Positions 15,082 to 21,938 of a stretch of DNA of 64,000 nucleotides are shown one piece after another (position 1 is the stretch's first letter; the number at the start of each line of letters is the position of its first letter). The stretch is taken from the NCBI GenBank assembly GCA_963790775.1, contig CAWBPR010000011.1:1-64000 (forward strand), written 5' to 3'. This stretch comes from JASJBU01 sp963790775 (GTDB lineage: Bacteria; Pseudomonadota; Gammaproteobacteria; Chromatiales; Chromatiaceae). Position numbers and translations under genes: made by a program. The notes under the pieces were generated by a model. The model saw only the letters and a program-made list of their open reading frames with translations. It was not told the DNA's origin and made no database searches.

Positions 15082-16005
15082 TCAGCCGGTCTGCAACCGG
15101 TCATCGATCTGCAGCACCGCACTGGCGATGTCGCTCACCAGCGGAGTGATTCCTACCTTCCTCAATTCTTCCACATGCTGTTGCGCAAAATTGCCGCCGA
15201 TGAACACCGGCTGCCGGATCTTCTGCGTCATGGCAGGCAGATGGGTGCCCAGCAGAGCGACAGGGGGTTCTATACTGCCGAACAACACCAGTGCTTCGCA
15301 TTGTGAGCGCTCCATGGTCAAGGGCAGGGATTCCAGCGGCATGTTGGGCCCGAGCAGCACGATCCGGTAGCCGCGGGTCAGGGCTGCAAGGCTGAACAGC
15401 AGCAGCTCCACCTCACTGAATTCCCCCGGCAGACAGGCGGCAAGCAGGCGCCTGCCCTGGGCCTGGGTGGTCATGTGGTGGAAGCGGGCCCCCAGTTTGT
15501 TGCGCAGATAGGTGTGAAAAAAATGCGTTTCAGGATCAGACAGCGGTTGTCGCGCCTGACGCTGACGCAGTTCATGCAGCAGTGGCAGCAGCAGCAGGCG
15601 CGTCACCAGCTCCACGGGATAGAGTGACAGGCAGTCGTTGTAGCTGTTGTCCAGCACTGCGTCATCGAATTGGGCAATCGCCTGCAGCATGCGGGATCGA
15701 TACTCTTCCCAGGGATCGATGGCGTTGGCCGCCATGTCCGGCTCTTGATCGGCGGACAGGTTCTCATCCGTCAGCATCCTCTTTACCTGACCGATGGAGA
15801 TGCCCTGATCCACCAGGGAAAGAATGCGTCTGATCAGTTGCACATGCTCATCGGTATACAGCCGGTGTCCCTTGGGGGTGCGTTCGGGTTTGATCAGACC
15901 GTAACGCCTTTCCCAGGCGCGCAGCGTGACCGGATTGATGCCGGTCAGTTCGGAGATCTTTCTGATGGGATAAAAAACCTTTTGTGAAGGGGGTGAAGCT
16001 GTCAT
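15082..16005 (-). CDS. MerR family regulator with a degenerate B12-binding-like sensor domain
   Basis: 307 residues from the ATG at 16005 (an in-frame ATG at 16038 would add 11 residues; neither has a strong SD). Residues about 12-80 form the MerR winged helix (IRKISELTGINPVTLRAWERRYGLI, quoted in part, then GHRLYTDEHV). Residues 105-170 match the helical cap and 180-300 the Rossmann-like domain of light regulators of the CarH/LitR group. The cobalamin-ligating D-x-H-x-x-G motif is not found; the position reads PGEFSEVE. It may therefore sense something else or need a partner, as do B12-less CarA/LitR paralogues. Likely autoregulator of the photolyase operon; see the operator at 16051-16067. 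Confidence 0.82.
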   Translation of the reverse strand: MTASPPSQKVFYPIRKISELTGINPVTLRAWERRYGLIKPERTPKGHRLYTDEHVQLIRRILSLVDQGISIGQVKRMLTDENLSADQEPDMAANAIDPWEEYRSRMLQAIAQFDDAVLDNSYNDCLSLYPVELVTRLLLLPLLHELRQRQARQPLSDPETHFFHTYLRNKLGARFHHMTTQAQGRRLLAACLPGEFSEVELLLFSLAALTRGYRIVLLGPNMPLESLPLTMERSQCEALVLFGSIEPPVALLGTHLPAMTQKIRQPVFIGGNFAQQHVEELRKVGITPLVSDIASAVLQIDDRLQTG

Positions 16006-16038
16006 GTTGAGTGCCAATCCCATGCGCGTGATAAACAT

Positions 16039-16067
16039 TTATTAAAATCTTATACAAGAATGTACAA
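16039..16067 (-). promoter_or_regulatory. Likely MerR-controlled promoter with TTGTACA / TTGTATA repeat
   Basis: On the minus strand TTGTACA (16067-16061) and TTGTATA (16057-16051) form a direct repeat with a 10-bp step, one helical turn. TTGTAC also serves as a -35 box, with TAATAA (16044-16039) 17 bp downstream as a -10 box, so the second repeat lies in the spacer, where MerR proteins bind. The ATG is 46 bp from the repeat. Repeats of this TTGTA type are known in front of LitR/MerR-controlled photolyase genes; the assignment here is inferred. Confidence 0.55.
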
Positions 16068-16219
16068 TAATTTTCCATGGTCTGCCAGTCCTGGTCAGAA
16101 TAATATGCAGATATCATGTAGGAGATGGACTCTCTGGATCAGGTGCAGCCCGCTTTTTTTACACCCAGCGCCGATGTGCTAGGTTTTAGTATCAGTCCGA
16201 TGATGAAGGAGATGTTGAC

Positions 16220-17080
16220 ATGGATGTGCCGGCCAATCGGATCCATTTACCCCGACTGTGCGTGATTCTGTTGCTGCTTTTTTCCCATGTCTGCCAGGCA
16301 GAGGTTGAGGAGCGGCCGGATGTGCTGCTCGCGAATATCTATCGTGAAGGCATGGATATCAGCGAGTACTGGGTCAGTGAAAAACTGGATGGTGTGCGGG
16401 CCTACTGGAACGGGGCTGTTTTCCTCTCACGCAATGGCAATCGCTATGTGGCCCCGGCGTGGTTTACCGAGGGGTTTCCCAAGACCCCATTGGATGGTGA
16501 ATTGTGGCTTGGCCGGAATCGTTTTCAGCAACTGGTGAGCATTGTGAGAAAGGAACAGCCGAATGATGATGAGTGGCGAGAGGTACGCTATATGGTGTTT
16601 GACCTTCCCGATGCAGAGGGCGAGTTCACAGAACGGCTGAGAAGCCTTGAAAGTCTGGTTCGAAAGGTGAACTCCCCAACCATTCGGCTGGTGCGGCAAT
16701 ACCGTCTGCCGGATCATCAGAGCTTGCTGGAGAAACTCACGCAAGTGGTGACGGCCGGTGGTGAGGGTCTGATGCTGCACCGCGGCTCATCGTTGTATCG
16801 GGCGGGCCGCAGCAATGATCTATTGAAAGTAAAACCCTACCTGGACGCAGAGGCCCGTGTGATCGAGCATCTGCCCGGGAAAGGAAAATACACCGGACTG
16901 CTCGGCGCCTTGCTGGTGGAGTCTGCGGAGGGCAAACGTTTTCGCATCGGCACCGGGTTAAGCGATGCGGATCGAATCAACCCGCCTCCGCTGGGTTCAC
17001 TCATAACCTACAAATATCATGGCTTCACCGATGCAGGTGTTCCCCGCTTCCCGAGCTACCTGAGGGTGCGTCAGGAGTGA
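16220..17080 (+). CDS. Periplasmic ATP-dependent DNA ligase (LigE type)
   Basis: 286 residues. A signal peptide covers about 1-27 (hydrophobic LCVILLLLFSHVCQA with an AxA-like cleavage end). The adenylation domain starts near 33 and has the nucleophile motif EKLDG with K55, then motif III-like PLDGELW, motif IV EGLMLH and motif V LLKVKPY. A small OB-fold domain ends the protein. This minimal ligase with a secretion signal matches the LigE group, thought to seal DNA in the periplasm during uptake. The start is supported by an AAGGAG about 10 nt upstream. It is divergent from the photolyase operon with 214 bp between. Confidence 0.88.
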   Translation: MDVPANRIHLPRLCVILLLLFSHVCQAEVEERPDVLLANIYREGMDISEYWVSEKLDGVRAYWNGAVFLSRNGNRYVAPAWFTEGFPKTPLDGELWLGRNRFQQLVSIVRKEQPNDDEWREVRYMVFDLPDAEGEFTERLRSLESLVRKVNSPTIRLVRQYRLPDHQSLLEKLTQVVTAGGEGLMLHRGSSLYRAGRSNDLLKVKPYLDAEARVIEHLPGKGKYTGLLGALLVESAEGKRFRIGTGLSDADRINPPPLGSLITYKYHGFTDAGVPRFPSYLRVRQE

Positions 17081-17334
17081 TGGAATGAGCCTGATGCTCT
17101 GTGAGGTTGAGCCGCGAAATACCGGAGAGTGTATGGCGCTATTCCTCTGGCCACTGGACTAGAATTTCACTATCAGATCAGGCTGGACACTCAAAATGCC
17201 CTCACAATGAATGGTTTTACTGGGTGTCAGCCAGTTCTGTTTTGTGCGAATTGTGGGTTGGCTAATAGCAGATGTTCCGCATCTCGTGGAACAACGCTGC
17301 AAAACAATACAGTGAATTATTGACGGAGGATGCC

Positions 17335-17916
17335 ATGAGTAAAGTACTTGATGAAGTATTAGCGGCCAACGAGGGTTATGTTGCCGAATTTGGTGATAAA
17401 GGCGATCTTCCCATGCCTCCGGGAAGAAGTTTTGCCATTCTTACTTGCATGGATGCCCGACTCGACCCGGCAAAGTACGCGGGACTGGCTGAAGGCGACG
17501 CACATGTCATCAGAAACGCCGGCGGTCGCGCCAGTGATGACGCGATTCGCTCACTGGTCATTTCGTATAAGCTGCTGGGGACCAAAGAGTGGTTCGTCAT
17601 CCATCACACCGATTGTGGAATGGAGACTTTCAATAATGAGGTGATGGGAGAGTTGCTGGCCGGCAGCCTTAAAACATCGAGTGTCGATGAAAACGGTTGG
17701 CATGACAGCGGCGAAGGGTCCGGTACAAGTGATGGCAAATTCATCCAATGGCTGACCATCAGCGACCAGTCGCAAAGCGTCACCGAGGACGTGAAGCGAA
17801 TCAGAGGTAATTCGATGGTGCCTGCAGACATACCCATATACGGATATATCTACGATTGCAGAACGGGGCGCTTGATTGAGGTGCCGGAAGCGACTGCCGC
17901 AGGCCGCACAGGTTAA
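17335..17916 (+). CDS. Beta-class carbonic anhydrase
   Basis: 193 residues from the ATG at 17335, five bases after a GGAGGA ribosome binding site; upstream in-frame ATGs lack one. The zinc and active-site motifs are C38-x-D40-x-R42 (TCMDAR) and H91-x-x-C94 (HHTDCG), with the RNAGG loop at 60-64. No signal peptide. It interconverts CO2 and bicarbonate in the cytoplasm; in an autotrophic sulfur oxidiser this would feed carbon fixation. The 254 bp before it hold no other credible gene. Confidence 0.93.
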   Translation: MSKVLDEVLAANEGYVAEFGDKGDLPMPPGRSFAILTCMDARLDPAKYAGLAEGDAHVIRNAGGRASDDAIRSLVISYKLLGTKEWFVIHHTDCGMETFNNEVMGELLAGSLKTSSVDENGWHDSGEGSGTSDGKFIQWLTISDQSQSVTEDVKRIRGNSMVPADIPIYGYIYDCRTGRLIEVPEATAAGRTG

Positions 17917-18098
17917 TCCCCAAATCAGCTGGAGCCCGCGGGAAGCCAGACGGAATCTTCAAAACTGCAATAAGAGTATGCTATTCGATGTTCATATGCT
18001 TCGGTGATTTGCTATATTCTGCAACGGCACCGACATGCTGATCTGGATCCCTGCCCGGCAGGAAAACAGAATCACCGTTTATTAAACAGGAAACATAA

Positions 18099-18395
18099 AT
18101 GATGCGTTTATCGATATCCACCGTCACTGTACTTTTCAGCTGTACGCTGACCACTGCAGTTCTGGCTGATGCGGAGAGTGGCAGGGAACTGCATGATGAA
18201 AGCTGTATTGAATGTCATATGATGCAGGATCATTCCGCACTCTATACCAGCAAAGAGAGGAAAGTGGATTCACTGCACCGTCTTGGTGGTCAGGTCAGCG
18301 CCTGCACACAGAATCTCAATATCTCCTGGTTTCCGGAAGAAGAGAGGGATGTTGTCGAGTACCTGAATGATCAGTACTACAATTTTTCCAAGTAG
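18099..18395 (+). CDS. Small periplasmic cytochrome c
   Basis: 98 residues: a signal peptide of about 23 residues ending AVLA, then one haem-binding CIECH motif near residues 36-40 and a possible distal ligand Met just after it (CHMM). The remaining sequence is helical, with a C-terminal EEERDVVEYLNDQYY helix typical of class I cytochromes c. AGGA precedes the start. Small single-haem proteins of this kind shuttle electrons in the periplasm. The lspA gene follows after 33 bp and is probably co-transcribed. Confidence 0.85.
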   Translation: MMRLSISTVTVLFSCTLTTAVLADAESGRELHDESCIECHMMQDHSALYTSKERKVDSLHRLGGQVSACTQNLNISWFPEEERDVVEYLNDQYYNFSK

Positions 18396-18428
18396 TGACT
18401 ATGTGAGGTTTCCGGCAGTTCATTCAAT

Positions 18429-18944
18429 ATGAGTGTATGGCGGAGGTTTCTGCTGGTGACGCCTGTAGTGGCCGTATGCATTTTGCTTGATCAGGTCACG
18501 AAAGAAATTGCCAGGATGACGTTATCTCCAATCCTCAGTACTGCTTATCTGGATGGTATGCTGAGATTCGTCTACGCAGAAAACACCGGGATTATGTTCA
18601 GTATGGGTGTCGGGTTGCCGCAAAATGAGAAGACCCTGTTCTTTACTCTGATCCCATCACTGCTTTTCCTGATCCTGCTGGCAGTTATTCTATTCAGCCG
18701 GAATCTGTCGCAACTTACGCGGGTAAGCTGCGCCATGATTGCCGGAGGTGGAATCAGTAATGTATTGGACCGCTTGACCAATGACGGTGCAGTGGTCGAT
18801 TTCGTCTACATCCTTTTCTGGGGTGGATCGACCGGCATCTTTAACCTGGCAGATGTAATGATATCCGCAGGCTGCACAATTTTGATAGCGCGGTATCTGC
18901 TGAGGCTTGTACGGCTTAACCCGAAAAATTCAACTGCTCGCTGA
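18429..18944 (+). CDS. lspA: Lipoprotein signal peptidase (signal peptidase II)
   Basis: 171 residues with four membrane segments (about 7-25, 69-90, 98-112, 135-158). The conserved blocks are ENTGIMF (51-57), GGGISNVLDRL (106-116) with VVDFV (D124), and FNLADV (D142); D124 and D142 form the catalytic pair of this aspartyl peptidase. It cleaves lipoprotein signal peptides after lipid attachment. It stands beside a cytochrome gene rather than after ileS, so it may be a second copy with a special substrate. The ribosome binding site is weak. Confidence 0.88.
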   Translation: MSVWRRFLLVTPVVAVCILLDQVTKEIARMTLSPILSTAYLDGMLRFVYAENTGIMFSMGVGLPQNEKTLFFTLIPSLLFLILLAVILFSRNLSQLTRVSCAMIAGGGISNVLDRLTNDGAVVDFVYILFWGGSTGIFNLADVMISAGCTILIARYLLRLVRLNPKNSTAR

Positions 18945-19059
18945 ACACCAAACCTGACTCACAGTTTTCAGAGTCGTTCCCTGATCGCGTTCAGGGGTGA
19001 GGTGTTTGGTTGAATTTCGCTGAAGATCAACGCTCCACCAGGAACCTGCCGATAATTGA

Positions 19060-19623
19060 TCAGGGTAGTTTGTTCAACATCTCATTTGCGCTTCTGCCGG
19101 GATCTGTATCAGCGCCCAGTTCAAGAGTTCTTTCGAACGCCTGCCTTGCTTCCTGAACATTGCCGACGCCACTTTGCACGAAGCCAAGAGTCAACCAGAT
19201 GCGCTGAAAATCCGGTTGCAGCTCTGTGCCTCGTTTGAGTATTTCCAGTGCTTCTGCCGAACGTCCCAGATAGTGGAGCGTCAGCCCCAGGTTATTGTGG
19301 GGTTCGACTTTGTGCGGCGCCAGATCGATGACGCGTTGATAGAGTTCAGCCGCTGTCCGGTAGTCGCCGCTCTCAAATGCCTTGTTGGCTTGATTGTCGA
19401 GTTCAATCGGGTCGCTGGGGGTATTGATTTGCGGGTGGTTCTGCAGGCTGCTGATCAGTTCTTCAGTAGAGAGCTCAGCCTGGCCGGTAGCTAGAGGGGC
19501 TGCTGTGCTATTGCCCGATGTGTTCTCATTCAAGTAGTGGGACCGTGTCAGTGTGAAAACCACCAGGCCGGTGAAAATCTGAATCACCAGGATAATTGAG
19601 ATCAGTTTAAAATTCAGTTTCAT
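19060..19623 (-). CDS. Membrane-anchored TPR protein
   Basis: 187 residues. A single N-terminal membrane anchor (about 6-27) is followed by a low-complexity linker and roughly three tetratricopeptide repeats between 75 and 180, recognisable by the patterns A-x-x-L-Y-x-R, NNLGLTLHYLG-x-x-x-A and FQRIWLTLGFV. Such proteins serve as docking platforms at the outer face of the inner membrane. Function unknown. It converges with lspA, with 115 bp between. Confidence 0.8.
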   Translation of the reverse strand: MKLNFKLISIILVIQIFTGLVVFTLTRSHYLNENTSGNSTAAPLATGQAELSTEELISSLQNHPQINTPSDPIELDNQANKAFESGDYRTAAELYQRVIDLAPHKVEPHNNLGLTLHYLGRSAEALEILKRGTELQPDFQRIWLTLGFVQSGVGNVQEARQAFERTLELGADTDPGRSANEMLNKLP

Positions 19624-19761
19624 TATTATGCATTAGCCTGCGGGAGAATGGGGCGGCAAACTTAATCGAAAAACCAGCCGAGAGGTATCTGTTGGTTTAC
19701 AAAACGTGATCTGCCGCGAGTTACAACCCCGTAAAAAAACTGTTTTTCAGCAGCGTATGCC

Positions 19762-20526
19762 CTAGCTCTGGATCGTCAGGTTGGGATTGGCGCTGCTGCC
19801 ATCGCCGGCAAGCAGTGAGCTGTCCAGGTGAGGCAGCTGCTGAAACCCTTCTATCAGTTTTTCATTCCATACCTGGGTCAGGCGTTTTAAATACGCGCTG
19901 TCTTCCTGCAGCGTATAGTAATCATGGAGTGAAAAACTATTGGCATGGTATAGCAGGAGTTCAATCGGCGGACCTACGCTCAGATTACTGCGCATCGTGG
20001 AATCCATGGAAACCAATGCACAGAGTGCGGCAGTCTCCAAGCTGGTGTCGGGTTTGATGATTCTGTCCAGGATGGGCTTGCCGTACTTGCTCTCGCCAAT
20101 TTGCAGAAACAGGGTATTTTTCGAAGTGTTGATGTAGTTGCCTTCGGGATAGACCATAACCAACTGAGGTTTATGCCCCGCAATCTGCCCGCCTAACAGA
20201 AATGTCGCATGGTAGGTGGGGCCGCCGCCGGTTTTTGCCTGCTGCTGGCGGTTTAATTCGCCGAGATATTCAGCCGCATCATGCATGCTGGATACGTTGC
20301 CCAGATTCGTCTCCGACATTTTAGTAATGTCTTTCTTCAGCTGATTGATGACGGCTTGAGTGGTGGCCAGATTTCCTGCGGAAAGGATGACAAACTGACG
20401 CTCATTCGAAATAGGGAAGCGAAACATCTTACTGTAGGTATTGATCTGATCGACACCGGAGCTGGTGCGGGAATCAGAACAGAATACGATGCCTTCTTGG
20501 ACGGTGATCGCGACGCAGTATGTCAT
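19762..20526 (-). CDS. Anbu-type proteasome-like peptidase
   Basis: 254 residues of the Ntn-hydrolase fold, longer than HslV and matching the bacterial Anbu family. The protein starts MTYCVAI, so T2 can act as the N-terminal nucleophile after Met removal. It has CSDSRTSSGVD as the first loop, a conserved SKMFRF lysine region and a GxYxIL-like core replaced by QFVILSAGN. Anbu proteins form open ring or helical particles and are usually encoded with transglutaminase-like and alpha-E/ATP-grasp proteins. Here a transglutaminase-like gene lies 418 bp upstream on the same strand. AAGG precedes the start. Confidence 0.88.
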   Translation of the reverse strand: MTYCVAITVQEGIVFCSDSRTSSGVDQINTYSKMFRFPISNERQFVILSAGNLATTQAVINQLKKDITKMSETNLGNVSSMHDAAEYLGELNRQQQAKTGGGPTYHATFLLGGQIAGHKPQLVMVYPEGNYINTSKNTLFLQIGESKYGKPILDRIIKPDTSLETAALCALVSMDSTMRSNLSVGPPIELLLYHANSFSLHDYYTLQEDSAYLKRLTQVWNEKLIEGFQQLPHLDSSLLAGDGSSANPNLTIQS

Positions 20527-20944
20527 TCTGGAAAACCTTCTATTGAATTAGAGAACGGCAATCAGTAGTGATGGCAGGTCTGGCAGAACCGGAGTGTCGT
20601 TGAAAACCTATTCTTAGCGGGGTCTTGCCGTGCTTCCGTTGCAGGAATCCCGGAAAAAATATGCCATCAGTGACCCCTAACCCCAAGAAAATCCACCATC
20701 GAACGGATTGTCCGCCCCCATTGTAGCCGGATCAATGATTAACACAATCCATAGTCTTGTTCCGCATGGAATCTGTCTGCGGTGGATGGGATTTTGCTCA
20801 GGTGGTCTGTGTGCAGATTGTCTATCAATCCGGGGGCAGACAGCTCAACAGGGGGGGGGTCTGATAACCCCGTTGTCTACCTCAGGTGGACAGTTACTTC
20901 GGGTTGAATGCCTGATCTCTAAGGCTCAGCCACCCGTATTGCGA
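20527..20944. other. Gene-free stretch with a G9 tract
   Basis: The 418 bp between the Anbu gene and the transglutaminase gene hold no credible reading frame. A run of nine G residues lies near 20850-20860, and the flanks are moderately GC-rich. No terminator, riboswitch or RNA gene was recognised. Confidence 0.4.
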
Positions 20945-21808
20945 TCAGCCTTTCAGCAGTTCGACATGCACCTTGACCTTGAGTTGCGGTTTGGCGTTTG
21001 CGGTGCCGATGAATGAGCCGGCAATCGGCGGCACCGCTTCGGGGTGGCGGTGTACTGCAGCGGCAATGTGTTCGCCGCTCACCAGCAGACCGCTGGTGTT
21101 ATCAAAACCGCGCCAGCCGGAGCCCGGCAGATAGACCTCCGACCAGGCGTGGGTAGAGGCATGTGCTTCGGCTGTAGTGTCGGTAAGCAGATAACCGCTG
21201 ACGAAACGACTGGCGAAGCCACAGTAGCGGCAGCTCTCGATAAACAGGGTGGCAAAGTCTCTGCATGAGCCCTTGCGGCTGGCCAGGGTTTCAGCCGGTG
21301 TCTGTACCCCGGGCTCCTCACGCACCACATATTCGAGTTGATTTGCAATCTTGGTGTTTATCCCGGTGAGTAGTTCGACGGTATCGATGAACTGGCCTGG
21401 ATGGCAGATATCGGACAGCCATTCCTGCACTTGCGGGTGATGCTGGGGGAACAGCGACAATTGGTAGGGGGTCAGGTCGACCAGTTCCATCGGGTCATAG
21501 CGGAAGGGATAGGCGAGTGCGTTTTCGGCAAGGACAAAGTCCAGTGGTTGATCTTCATAGTTCTCCACCACTACTGCGCTGGTGATCACCAACTCCCGCG
21601 TCGGTTTGAGAAAGTGCACGATGGCAACCGAGTTGCCATAGACATCGCGCTGCCAGCGGATTTCGAATTCAGGGCTGATCTCAAGGCGGGATGATTCCAG
21701 GCGGATATCATGGCCCTCCCGTGGTCTCAGGTGCAGGGTGTGTGGCAGCAGCGTGACCTCTTCCGCGTAAATATAGCGGGTGGTGTGTTTGATACGGATG
21801 CGGCGCAT
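20945..21808 (-). CDS. Transglutaminase-like cysteine protease family protein
   Basis: 287 residues from the ATG at 21808; a longer reading to 22096 runs antisense to the next gene and is rejected. The N-terminal beta domain (about 1-110) starts with IKHTTRYIYAEEV, the bacterial transglutaminase N region. The catalytic domain has Cys in RKGSCRDFA (near 168), His in ASTHAWSEVYLP and Asp in WRGFDNTSG. No signal peptide. Such proteins accompany Anbu, alpha-E and DUF2126 proteins and may form or cleave isopeptide bonds on a peptide substrate. The DUF2126 gene is divergent, 130 bp away. Confidence 0.88.
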   Translation of the reverse strand: MRRIRIKHTTRYIYAEEVTLLPHTLHLRPREGHDIRLESSRLEISPEFEIRWQRDVYGNSVAIVHFLKPTRELVITSAVVVENYEDQPLDFVLAENALAYPFRYDPMELVDLTPYQLSLFPQHHPQVQEWLSDICHPGQFIDTVELLTGINTKIANQLEYVVREEPGVQTPAETLASRKGSCRDFATLFIESCRYCGFASRFVSGYLLTDTTAEAHASTHAWSEVYLPGSGWRGFDNTSGLLVSGEHIAAAVHRHPEAVPPIAGSFIGTANAKPQLKVKVHVELLKG

Positions 21809-21938
21809 GTTGTTTTTAGAAAATCCGCTGTCAAAATGGAAAGAGAAAGCAATAGATCTAGTTTTTGGAATTCTATCATACGACTTGTTGGCGTCGATTG
21901 CTTTGACAGCAGATCTGAACTCGGCAACACTGCGCCCT

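Noticed and set aside
17129..17323. 64-codon frame upstream of the carbonic anhydrase gene.
   Set aside because: No ribosome binding site or recognisable features; it overlaps the carbonic anhydrase leader.
20708..21016. 102-codon plus-strand frame between the Anbu and transglutaminase genes.
   Set aside because: No family match; it runs over the G9 tract and antisense into the transglutaminase gene.
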